The notes under the pieces: model-generated | Told to the model about the DNA's origin: nothing | Seen by the model: only the letters and a program-made list of their open reading frames with translations | Database searches by the model: none | Source of the DNA: Oceanospirillaceae bacterium ASP10-02a | Lineage (GTDB): Bacteria; Pseudomonadota; Gammaproteobacteria; Pseudomonadales; Balneatricaceae | DNA: 64,000 nt | Direction of reading: 5' to 3' | Assembly: GCA_905182035.1 (NCBI GenBank) | Contig: CAJIZL010000005.1 | Coordinates: 62,001-126,000, forward strand | Shown here: one piece after another, positions 44,665 to 54,127 of the stretch | How positions within the stretch are numbered: position 1 is the first letter of the stretch | Layout of the letters: the number at the start of each line of letters is the position of its first letter | Translations under genes and position numbers: made by a program

Positions 44665-44952
44665 TTAATCAAGTACTTTAGGCACAAGGTATAGGCCGTC
44701 TTCCGTAGCAGGCGCTATAGCGATAAAGGCTTCACGTTGGTTGTCGCAAGTGACTTCATCTTTACGCAGGCGTTGTGTTGCATCGTGAGGATTGGACAGA
44801 GGCTCTACACCATCGGTATCTACTTGTTGCATCTGGTCGATAAGGGACAAGATGCTGGAAATGCTATTAGCGTAATCGTTAGTTTCGCTATTGATGACTT
44901 GCAAACGGGCAAGAATGGCGATCTTTTCGATGTCAGCGTTTTCTAAGGCCAT
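44665..44952 (-). CDS. gatC: Asp/Glu-tRNA amidotransferase subunit C
   Basis: A protein of 95 residues with the GatC pattern: IEKIAILARLQVI, SISSILSLIDQMQQVDTDGVEPLSNP and LRKDEVT. It is the chaperone-like linker between GatA and GatB. It is the first gene of the leftward operon, divergent from mreB over 287 bp of AT-rich sequence in which I see no clear promoter. Confidence 0.94.
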   Translation of the reverse strand: MALENADIEKIAILARLQVINSETNDYANSISSILSLIDQMQQVDTDGVEPLSNPHDATQRLRKDEVTCDNQREAFIAIAPATEDGLYLVPKVLD

Positions 44953-45233
44953 AATGTTCTCGATTTAGGCTATATTAATCACCTGAGCAGAAGTTGAACT
45001 TTTTAGTTCAATTACACTCAAAATGGTATTGAAATTAGGCTGCTAAATTGAAGCAGAACTTTAAGTTAATTTGCAACAAATGTATAAGAAGCAAAAAAGG
45101 GCTCTAATTTAGCATAAATTGCGCCGTTGGAAAACGAATTAACCTTGCTCAAATGCCCCTTGATTGTTAATATTTAACACTTAGTAGCAGCGGTTTATGT
45201 AGATCGCAATTATTCTCCGATTAGAGCCAATAA

Positions 45234-46277
<1,044 letters not shown>

Positions 46278-46296
46278 ACTGTTCAATTTAGAATAA

Positions 46297-46334
46297 AACA
46301 ACGGCGGGGTGGCTTAAGCAATCTCGCCGTTGTT
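46297..46334 (+). terminator. Hairpin attenuator between mreB and mreC
   Basis: Perfect 10-bp arms (AACAACGGCG and CGCCGTTGTT) with an 18-base loop, followed by GCTTTA rather than a long T-run. It is probably a weak terminator that keeps MreB in excess over MreC and MreD. Confidence 0.6.
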
Positions 46335-46377
46335 GCTTTAACACGATTGGATCGTTAGGAGACTTGTTATCAATCCT

Positions 46378-47217
46378 TTGTTTAAGGGCCAATCTACTGT
46401 TAAAAAATTCATTACTTACGGTTTGATTTGTCTCAGTTTAATTATTTCTGACTACCAGTTTGATCAAATGCAACGGATTCGTGCGTGGCTCTCATTGGCT
46501 GTTACTCCCGTGCAATGGCTGGTTGATGTGCCTCAACGCTCATGGACTTGGTTGGATGAAAGGTTGCAGGTTCGTGATGAACTGATTGCCGAAAACAAAC
46601 AATTAAGAGCCAAAACCTTGCTGGCCGAAAGAAGAGTGCAGAAGCTAGCCGCGCTCACTGTGGAAAACTTCCGTTTGCGCGACCTGCTTAATAGTAGCGA
46701 ACAGTTAGACGAAAAAGTCACCGTCAGCGAACTTGTTGGTATTAATTCGGACCCCTTTACCCATCAGGTGATTATTAATAATGGTTTTAATAGTGGCGCT
46801 TTTGTAGGCCAGCCGGTGCTCGACGCCACTGGTGTCATGGGGCAAATAATTTCCACTTCCGCTTTTACTAGCCGAGTGTTATTAATTACTGATGCAGATC
46901 ATGCCATCCCCGTGCAGGTGAACCGTAATGGTTTACGCACCGTGGCCTATGGCCTAGGTCAATATGATTATTTGGAACTACAAGACCTCTCTGATACAGC
47001 CGATATTGAAGTAGGCGATATATTAGTTAGTTCGGGGTTGGGTTTACGCTTCCCCAAGGGTTATCCTGTAGCGCAAGTGATTGAGGTGCGACATTTTACC
47101 GGGCAAGACTTCGCTAAGGTGTGGGCTAAACCCACAGCTCAACTAGATCGCTCACGCCATCTGCTATTGATCGAAACACCACAGCAGCAAAATCTAGCTC
47201 AACAGGACGGTAACTAA
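46378..47217 (+). CDS. mreC: Rod-shape-determining protein MreC
   Basis: A protein of about 280 residues with an N-terminal membrane segment (FITYGLICLSLIISDY), a coiled coil (about 60-110, DELIAENKQLRAKTLLAERRV) and the periplasmic MreC beta domain (GAFVGQPVLDATGVMGQIIS, VLLITDADHAIPVQV, GDILVSSGLGLRFPKGYPVA). The start is odd: the listed TTG lies 16 bases from AGGAG (46357-46361). An AUC codon at 46369 has ideal spacing and would give the usual NPLFKG opening, but is not a standard start. It overlaps mreD by one base. Confidence 0.92.
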   Translation: MFKGQSTVKKFITYGLICLSLIISDYQFDQMQRIRAWLSLAVTPVQWLVDVPQRSWTWLDERLQVRDELIAENKQLRAKTLLAERRVQKLAALTVENFRLRDLLNSSEQLDEKVTVSELVGINSDPFTHQVIINNGFNSGAFVGQPVLDATGVMGQIISTSAFTSRVLLITDADHAIPVQVNRNGLRTVAYGLGQYDYLELQDLSDTADIEVGDILVSSGLGLRFPKGYPVAQVIEVRHFTGQDFAKVWAKPTAQLDRSRHLLLIETPQQQNLAQQDGN

Positions 47218-47705
47218 TGGTTATGCAAAGGGCTCATAATCGCGGGGTGCCTTTTATAACCCTGCTTGCCGCCTTTATGCTAACCGCGTTACCTATGCCC
47301 GAGTGGGTGCAGTGGGGTTGGCCAGAATGGGTTTTAGTCGTCTTCATTTATTGGGTCATCGCCTTGCCCCATCGGTTTGGCTTAGGCTGGGCGTTCATAT
47401 TGGGATTGTTGCTTGATCTATTACAGGGAAATCACCTAGGGGTTAATGCGCTAGCTATGGTAGTGGTGACTTTTTTTACTATGCTAATGTACCGTCGTTT
47501 GCGCATGTACCGTTCTTGGCAACAAGCCGTTGTGGTGTTTTTTTTAGTGGCCATTAACCAATGTATTACCTATTGGTTTCAAGGGATCGGCAGCAACGCT
47601 AGCAGTGGTTTGTGGTTTTTGTTGCCAGCGCCAATAAGTGGTTTGCTTTGGTTGTGGTTATTTGTTGTGTTACGTGGCATTCGCCGAGCGTTTAAAGTCA
47701 CTTAA
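47217..47705 (+). CDS. mreD: Rod-shape-determining protein MreD
   Basis: A protein of 162 residues with five or six membrane helices: FITLLAAFMLTALPMPEW, VLVVFIYWVIALPHRFGLG, FILGLLLDLLQGNHLGVNAL and WQQAVVVFFLVAINQCIT. The GLLLDLLQGNxLG segment is diagnostic. It directly precedes rng; the maf gene often found between them is absent. Confidence 0.94.
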   Translation: MVMQRAHNRGVPFITLLAAFMLTALPMPEWVQWGWPEWVLVVFIYWVIALPHRFGLGWAFILGLLLDLLQGNHLGVNALAMVVVTFFTMLMYRRLRMYRSWQQAVVVFFLVAINQCITYWFQGIGSNASSGLWFLLPAPISGLLWLWLFVVLRGIRRAFKVT

Positions 47706-47726
47706 GGTAAAGGATAGAGCCGCACA

Positions 47727-49220
47727 ATGAACGAAGAAATTCTCATTAATTTCAGCCCCATGGAAACCCGCGTGGCGGTGATTGAAAATGGCATGCTACA
47801 AGAAGTTCATCTAGAGCGTAATGACCATCGTGGCATTGTGGGCAATATCTATCTGGGTAAAGTTGCTCGTGTTTTGCCAGGCATGCAGGCTGCGTTTATA
47901 GAGATTGGCTTAGAGCGCGCAGGATTTATTCATGTGGCTGATATTGAACCACAAAATGGCCAGCCACATTCAGATGAAATCGCACAACTAGTAAGAGAAG
48001 GACAAAGCTTGCTAGTGCAAGTGCTAAAAGACCCCATTAGCACTAAAGGCGCCCGCCTTACTACCCAAATTTCTATTCCATCACGTTACTTAGTGTATTT
48101 GCCCGGAAGTGACCATGTGGGCATATCTCAGCGTATCGAAGATGAAGACGAAAAGCAGCGCCTTAAACAATGCATAGAGAGCTACTTAGCTCAGCCTGCA
48201 GGGCTGCAGGATACGTCTAAACTCACCGAGTCTGAATTCACCAAGGAAGGTGTTATTGTTCGCACTGTAGCTGAAGGCGTTAGTGAACAAAGCCTGCAGC
48301 AGGATGTTGATTTTCTAAGGCGCTTATGGCGCCAAGTCAGCCAACAAATTGCCGCTGGCAAAGCTCCTCAAATAATCTATCAAGATCTACCCTTAGCGCT
48401 CCGAACCTTGCGAGATATTGCCCATCCGCAGATCGAGAAAATTCGCATCGATTCAAAAGAAACGTATCAAAAAGCTACGGAATTCATTGATCAGTTGGTG
48501 CCAGATATGGCCACTAAGTTAGAACATTACCCCGGTGGGCGACCTATTTTTGACCTCTATAATGTAGAAGACGAGATTCAAAAAGCCCTTGGGCGCAAAG
48601 TGCAGTTAAAATCTGGTGGTTATATCATTGTTGATCAAACCGAAGCTATGACCACGGTGGATGTTAACACTGGGGCTTATGTAGGGCATCGTAACCTAGA
48701 AGAAACCATATTTAAGACCAACCTTGAGGCGGCAACCGCTATAGGTAGACAGCTTAGACTGCGTAATCTTGGCGGCATTATTATTTTAGATTTTATTGAC
48801 ATGCAAGATCTAGAACATCAGCGCCAAGTGGCTCGAACCTTAGACCGCGCGTTAGCTAAAGATCACGTTAAAACTAAAGTGTTAGCATTGTCAGAACTAG
48901 GCTTGGTCCAAATGACACGAAAACGCACGCGCGAAAGCCTCGAGCAGCTTTTATGCGAGCCCTGTTCTTCGTGTGAAGGTACGGGCACCAATAAAACGCC
49001 AGAAACTATCTGTTACGAAATATTTCGAGAAATTCTGCGGGCCCATAGAGCTTACGACACGAATACTTATTTGGTACTGGCATCACAAGCTGTCATCGAT
49101 CAACTTCTAGATGAAGAAGCTCATCGTTTAGCAGAGCTAGAGCAGTTTATAGGTAAGACCATTTCCTTACGGGTAGAGCCCATGTATGTTAGCGAACAGT
49201 ACGATGTGGTGTTGCGTTAA
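47727..49220 (+). CDS. rng: Ribonuclease G
   Basis: A protein of 497 residues: an S1 domain (about 38-130, GNIYLGKVARVLPGMQAAFIEIG), RNase H-like and DNase I-like parts with the catalytic MTTVDVNTGAYVG and ILDFIDM, and the zinc-link CEPCSSCEGTG. It processes 16S rRNA and some mRNAs. It shares a base with yhdP (TAATG). Confidence 0.96.
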   Translation: MNEEILINFSPMETRVAVIENGMLQEVHLERNDHRGIVGNIYLGKVARVLPGMQAAFIEIGLERAGFIHVADIEPQNGQPHSDEIAQLVREGQSLLVQVLKDPISTKGARLTTQISIPSRYLVYLPGSDHVGISQRIEDEDEKQRLKQCIESYLAQPAGLQDTSKLTESEFTKEGVIVRTVAEGVSEQSLQQDVDFLRRLWRQVSQQIAAGKAPQIIYQDLPLALRTLRDIAHPQIEKIRIDSKETYQKATEFIDQLVPDMATKLEHYPGGRPIFDLYNVEDEIQKALGRKVQLKSGGYIIVDQTEAMTTVDVNTGAYVGHRNLEETIFKTNLEAATAIGRQLRLRNLGGIIILDFIDMQDLEHQRQVARTLDRALAKDHVKTKVLALSELGLVQMTRKRTRESLEQLLCEPCSSCEGTGTNKTPETICYEIFREILRAHRAYDTNTYLVLASQAVIDQLLDEEAHRLAELEQFIGKTISLRVEPMYVSEQYDVVLR

Positions 49221-52200
49221 TGGTAGCTAAAATCATCCACTGGTTAATGGCTGGTGTGTGCCTATTGTTAGTTGTGTCGGCGCTGAGTTTATCTTGGTTA
49301 CGCTGGGGTATTGATCATCATCCGCTATACCATCAATGGGTTGAAAAAGAAGTTAGTAGAGCCATTGGGCAAGAACTAAAGTTAGAGTCTTTTCAAGTGA
49401 GGTTAGTAGGTACAGGCTTACGGCTAAGCCTAACAGGTATAGAAACCGTAGAAGGTTTAACCCTCGCTCGTTTAGCTTTAGGCGTTGATTTATGGGAGTC
49501 CTTGCAAGAGGACATGTTGCGCTTATCCCATGTTCAAGCTACGGGCTTGGCCATCAATGTTGGGCAGCAAGAAGACGGTAACTGGACCCCTCAGACTACC
49601 AGTGAAAATGGGTCTCAAACTGTTCCCCAGCTCATGCTGGCAGTAGCAACCAGAGTGCCTCAATTATTATTGCATGACATTAGCCTTACCCTAATACCCA
49701 ACCAAGGCCAGCCTATTAGCATACCTAAGTTGAATGCTCAGGTACATGTGGCAGCAAATACTGGCCTTGGATTAACGCGGATTATGTTATCTCTACATGG
49801 CGATACCGATACTAATACCAAAGCACTAGATTACGACTTAGAAACCCAAGTAACTCTTGATATTAAAACCAACGAAACCATCCAGCGCGCGCAAATCTAT
49901 TTGCACACTAATGGTTTGGAAATAGCCCCTTGGCTGTCATTGTTGGTACCCGATGAATCATTTCTTCACCTGGAGCGTTTGCGCTTGGGTGGCAAGTATT
50001 GGTTAGATTATCAGGTTAATAAACATCTTCAATTAGTTACTGAAAGTGCCCAATTACAGCTCCTTACACCCACTGATCAGGTAGATTTGATAGGTGACAT
50101 CAGAGCAACTAGCCTGCTAGACGAGCAGGTAACTTTAGATTGGCAATTAGCAAATTGGAATCTTACAGGGCAAGCGTTAAGTGGGCAGATTAATGATGTG
50201 GCTTTGCCCTTCAGCGAACTGCAGGCCCATAAAATAAATCAACGGCTCGTTGTGGGCAGCCCTAAACTCCATTTGGCTAATGCACAAAAATTATTGAACA
50301 CCATTAAAAGTTTGCCAGTAAAGATCAATTTACCTATTCAGTCGTTAGCACCGAAGGGCTGGGTGCACCAGGCTCAGTTGCATTTAGATTTTCAGCAGCA
50401 GCTAGAATTTTTGTTTACCGGTAATATGCAGCAAGTGAGTATCGATGCATGGTCTGGGGTGCCGCAAATAAATCAGGCTGATGGCCATATCTGGCTCAAC
50501 CGCTATGGTGGCAAGGTGGTCATTGATGACATAGATGGTTTGCAGTTGCGCATTACTAAACTTACTTCGCTGCCATGGCAGTTCAGTGGCTTACAAGGGG
50601 AGTTCAATTGGCGCTACGGTGCCTTGGCTAACCGTTTTAACTCATCCAATATGAATGCCAGCTTTGACCAAGGGCATATTAATTTAAAAATGGCGGCTGC
50701 GTTTCCTCGTAAAGGCTCAACTGCAGAACCTTTTATACAACTGGCTTTGGGTATGCAAAATCTCGACCTAGGCACCCTGCCTGGTATGCTGCCAGACATT
50801 GTACTCGGCGGCAAGTTGGGCGCTTGGCTGGCGACGGCAGCACCTATTGGGACGCTCACTGAAGCCGCTCTAATTTACAACGGCCGTCCAGGCGATATTG
50901 CAAACGCTGTCGGCGTTATGGCAAGGTCTATGCCTATTGCGGCACATGTGGAAGCACCAAGTTTTAGTTATCACCAATATTGGCCCCAAGTCCAAGGCCT
51001 AAAGGCTAATTTGACATTAGACCACAAAGGCGCACTAGTAGAAGTTCAGACTGGGTCTGTGGAGCACAGCCAAATAACCCAGTCGGTGAAAGGTTGGCGA
51101 GTTGAAGTTCCTGTGCTCCAAACAATAGATAAACAACGCCGTTATATAACAGTGCAAGGGCAAATAGTAGGTGAAGCTTCGCAGCTGATGACTTTGGCAG
51201 AGGAGTTACCGTTGAACCTCAGCTTACCCACATGGTTGAACGCGCTAAAACCCCAAGGGGAAGTGTCTTTACATGGTAGTTTAGCGATACCTTTTGGTCA
51301 TAAATCAAAAACAACCTATGACCTTAAGTTATCTAGTGATAGCGTCAATGGTTATTGGGCGCCCTTGCAAGCTGATTTGCGCCATGTTGAACTTGAAGTT
51401 GGCTTGAGCTCTGCCCGCGGGGGTATTGGAACTATTACTGGTAATGGCCTTATAGACGGCCAATTGATCACCTTTAAGCGCCTATCCAAAGTTGATCTTG
51501 CAAAACCCTGGTTGTCTCAAATCCCTAATAAAATTTTGCGCGACGTCAATGCTAACTTAACTGCAAAACAAGATAATCTAACGATGGAATTTGAGGGGCG
51601 ATTACCATCACATTATTTGGCAACAAAAGTTAACCAGCCTTGGGCACAAGAAATCTCAGGCGCACTACCCTTTGTTGCAAGGTTGTCTACTTGTGCTCAA
51701 ACAGCAGCTTTGTGTACTTCGCTAAGCGCAGAGGTTGATTTGACTAAAGCGGGTATAGATCTGCCAGCTCCTTTGAGTCAATTACAACAGTTACAGTTGC
51801 TAGGCCATTGGCAGCAAGATCATCAAAATTGGTATGCCAGTATAGATCAGCATCAGGTTGCCGTTAAACTGGGCCCTGAGGAGAACTCTAGTGGTTTAAA
51901 TGTATTAGGTACAAATGTAGCTTTTCAAGGTGCCGTTGATTGGGCGCAGCAGGGGCAATGGACTCTTGGTGGGCAAATAGATTTTGTGGATTTGGAGCCA
52001 TGGTTGGACGTTTATCAAAATCGTTTCCAAACGTGGCGGATAACAGCAGACAAAGAGCCTGCAGCTGTAGTATTACCCGAAATAGATGTGAAAATAAAGC
52101 GAACAACCTGGAATGGTCTAGATGTCGACCAAGCCTCAATAACACTAGAGCCGCTTGCTGAATCAGGTGATTTTTTAACGTTTAAACCATGGCGCTTACG

Positions 52201-53227
52201 ACTTACATCAGAACAGTTAGCTGGCAAGATAGACTATTTTGGCGCTGAGCACCCATTAATGATCCACGTTGACTACGTCCATGTAAACTTTCCAGAACCA
52301 GCAACAGAAACGGATGAAGATGAAGACTTACTAGAAAATTTTGATCCTAGCAAATTGCTAGATGCCGACGTAACGATTGATGAGATAGTTAAGAATGGTG
52401 AATCTTTTGGTCAGTGGCAGTTTAAAATTCGGCGTCAGGGCACTCAAGTTAATGTACATGACTTAGATGCGTACATTCGACACAGCTATCTGCAAGGTAA
52501 TCTAATTTGGGATAAAACCGACGGGGCTCATCGCACTCAGTTTACTGGCCGTGTTGCATCTAGTGATACTGCCAGCATGCTAGTGGACTGGGGCTATAAT
52601 CCTTCGCTTGTTGTCGAAACGTCTGCTATTGAGGTGCAGTTAGATTGGCCTCGCTCTCCCTTGGCATTTGCGGTAAAAGAAGCCAGTGGCGATTTAGGTC
52701 TGCGTCTTAAGAAGGGCAGCTTCTCTTCTTCACCAAATATGACCAAAGGCTTAAGAGTTTTAGCTCTGCTCGATATGAGTCGACTCATGCAGCGTCTGCA
52801 ACTGGATTTTTCTGACATCATTCAGCCAGGCTTTAGCTTTGACAGTATCGCTGCCCAGTATCATTTTGAGAATGGCTTTGCATCAACTGTCTCACCTTTG
52901 ACGCTGAAGTCTGCGACGTTGCAGTTAGCAATGGACGGTTGGATTGATTTTAATCGGCGACAAGTAGACAATAATTTAATTGTTACCTTGCCGGTGGTAG
53001 ATAAGCTGCCTTTAGCTGCCTTATTCGCTGGCCTACCACAGCTGAGTGGCGTCATATACTTGGCTAATAAACTTATTGGTGATGAACTGGCTACCTTTAC
53101 TAGCGCCCGCTACAGTGTGTTGGGCTCCCTTGATAACCCAGATATCACATTGGTGAAGATGTTTGATAAAGACTACCAACAACAGTCTATTCAGGAGCGC
53201 ATTGAAAATGTCATCTCAATTGAGTGA
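49220..53227 (+). CDS. yhdP: YhdP-family AsmA-like protein
   Basis: A protein of 1335 residues with one N-terminal membrane helix (IIHWLMAGVCLLLVVSALSL) and a very long beta-rich body, ending in the DUF3971/AsmA-like C-terminal region (GDLGLRLKKGSFSSSPNMTKGLRVLALLDMSRLMQRLQLDF). It belongs to the TIGR02099/YhdP group of AsmA-like bridge proteins thought to move phospholipids across the periplasm. Length and place after rng match the family. It overlaps the nitrilase gene by 20 bases. Confidence 0.92.
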   Translation: MVAKIIHWLMAGVCLLLVVSALSLSWLRWGIDHHPLYHQWVEKEVSRAIGQELKLESFQVRLVGTGLRLSLTGIETVEGLTLARLALGVDLWESLQEDMLRLSHVQATGLAINVGQQEDGNWTPQTTSENGSQTVPQLMLAVATRVPQLLLHDISLTLIPNQGQPISIPKLNAQVHVAANTGLGLTRIMLSLHGDTDTNTKALDYDLETQVTLDIKTNETIQRAQIYLHTNGLEIAPWLSLLVPDESFLHLERLRLGGKYWLDYQVNKHLQLVTESAQLQLLTPTDQVDLIGDIRATSLLDEQVTLDWQLANWNLTGQALSGQINDVALPFSELQAHKINQRLVVGSPKLHLANAQKLLNTIKSLPVKINLPIQSLAPKGWVHQAQLHLDFQQQLEFLFTGNMQQVSIDAWSGVPQINQADGHIWLNRYGGKVVIDDIDGLQLRITKLTSLPWQFSGLQGEFNWRYGALANRFNSSNMNASFDQGHINLKMAAAFPRKGSTAEPFIQLALGMQNLDLGTLPGMLPDIVLGGKLGAWLATAAPIGTLTEAALIYNGRPGDIANAVGVMARSMPIAAHVEAPSFSYHQYWPQVQGLKANLTLDHKGALVEVQTGSVEHSQITQSVKGWRVEVPVLQTIDKQRRYITVQGQIVGEASQLMTLAEELPLNLSLPTWLNALKPQGEVSLHGSLAIPFGHKSKTTYDLKLSSDSVNGYWAPLQADLRHVELEVGLSSARGGIGTITGNGLIDGQLITFKRLSKVDLAKPWLSQIPNKILRDVNANLTAKQDNLTMEFEGRLPSHYLATKVNQPWAQEISGALPFVARLSTCAQTAALCTSLSAEVDLTKAGIDLPAPLSQLQQLQLLGHWQQDHQNWYASIDQHQVAVKLGPEENSSGLNVLGTNVAFQGAVDWAQQGQWTLGGQIDFVDLEPWLDVYQNRFQTWRITADKEPAAVVLPEIDVKIKRTTWNGLDVDQASITLEPLAESGDFLTFKPWRLRLTSEQLAGKIDYFGAEHPLMIHVDYVHVNFPEPATETDEDEDLLENFDPSKLLDADVTIDEIVKNGESFGQWQFKIRRQGTQVNVHDLDAYIRHSYLQGNLIWDKTDGAHRTQFTGRVASSDTASMLVDWGYNPSLVVETSAIEVQLDWPRSPLAFAVKEASGDLGLRLKKGSFSSSPNMTKGLRVLALLDMSRLMQRLQLDFSDIIQPGFSFDSIAAQYHFENGFASTVSPLTLKSATLQLAMDGWIDFNRRQVDNNLIVTLPVVDKLPLAALFAGLPQLSGVIYLANKLIGDELATFTSARYSVLGSLDNPDITLVKMFDKDYQQQSIQERIENVISIE

Positions 53228-54086
53228 ATCTAGCCCAGTTTCAAGTCAAGCTATTAATTTAACTGGACCAGGCCCTGCCGTTGCCGTAGTGCAGCTTGTT
53301 AGCAAGCTCAGTGTTAAAGATAATTTACTAGCAGCGGCATTGCTGATCCAGCGGGCTAGCTTGCAGGGCGCACAGCTTGTTATGCTGCCAGAGAGTTTCG
53401 CAGTGTTTGGTGATCCTCAAATGGTGGCTTATGGTGCAGAAGCTGCTATACCAAAACGAGGATTACGTCTGTGGTTATCACAGCAAGCCAAGGCTAATAA
53501 AGTATGGCTTATTGGCGGTACCATACCTTGCCAGGAAGGTATAAAAGATCTTAACAAGGTCCGTTCGTCTTGTTTTGTTTACGACCACGAGGGAGCTGAA
53601 GTAGCTCGCTACGATAAGATTCATATGTTTGATGTGGACATTGCCGACAGTCATGGCAGTTACCGTGAATCGGATACCTTTGAAGCTGGTGATGAACTGG
53701 TGGTGATTGATACGCCTGTAGGTAAGGTGGGATTGACCATTTGTTATGATTTACGTTTCGCAGAAATCCACGCTAGGCTGGTAGATTTAGGAGCTCAGAT
53801 CATAGTTAATGGTTCGGCCTTTACCAGAACCACAGGCCAAGCACATTGGCACACGTTATTGCGTGCGCGAGCTATTGAGACTCAGTGTTATATTCTGGCT
53901 GCATCTCACGGTGGTCAGCACGATCATCGGCAAACCTTTGGCCACTCTATGATTATTGATCCGTGGGGTGAAATTATAGTGGAACTAGACGAAGGTCCAG
54001 GCATAGCTGTAGCACGAGTCAATCTCGAGCACTTACAGTCAATAAGAGCCGCCTTTCCGTTACAATCGCAACGACGATTGAAATAA
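53208..54086 (+). CDS. Carbon-nitrogen hydrolase (Nit2/omega-amidase-like)
   Basis: A protein of 292 residues with the nitrilase triad: Glu62 in MLPESFAVFGD, Lys in RYDKIHMFDVDI and Cys in GLTICYDLRFAEIHARL. IINGSAFT-like IVNGSAFTRTTGQAHWHTLLRARAIET places it in the Nit1/Nit2 branch, likely hydrolysing deaminated glutathione or alpha-keto amides. The ATG at 53208 has AGGAG 11 bases upstream. It follows yhdP in the conserved order; tldD, commonly next, is absent. Confidence 0.9.
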   Translation: MSSQLSESSPVSSQAINLTGPGPAVAVVQLVSKLSVKDNLLAAALLIQRASLQGAQLVMLPESFAVFGDPQMVAYGAEAAIPKRGLRLWLSQQAKANKVWLIGGTIPCQEGIKDLNKVRSSCFVYDHEGAEVARYDKIHMFDVDIADSHGSYRESDTFEAGDELVVIDTPVGKVGLTICYDLRFAEIHARLVDLGAQIIVNGSAFTRTTGQAHWHTLLRARAIETQCYILAASHGGQHDHRQTFGHSMIIDPWGEIIVELDEGPGIAVARVNLEHLQSIRAAFPLQSQRRLK

Positions 54087-54111
54087 AAAAGCCGACAAAT
54101 TTGCCGGTTTT
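54085..54111. terminator. Bidirectional terminator between nitrilase and chemoreceptor
   Basis: A stem of GCCGAC...G.CGGT type with one internal mismatch, flanked by an A-run on the left and a T-run on the right, between converging genes. Confidence 0.55.
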
Positions 54112-54127
54112 GTATCAGACGGTGTTA

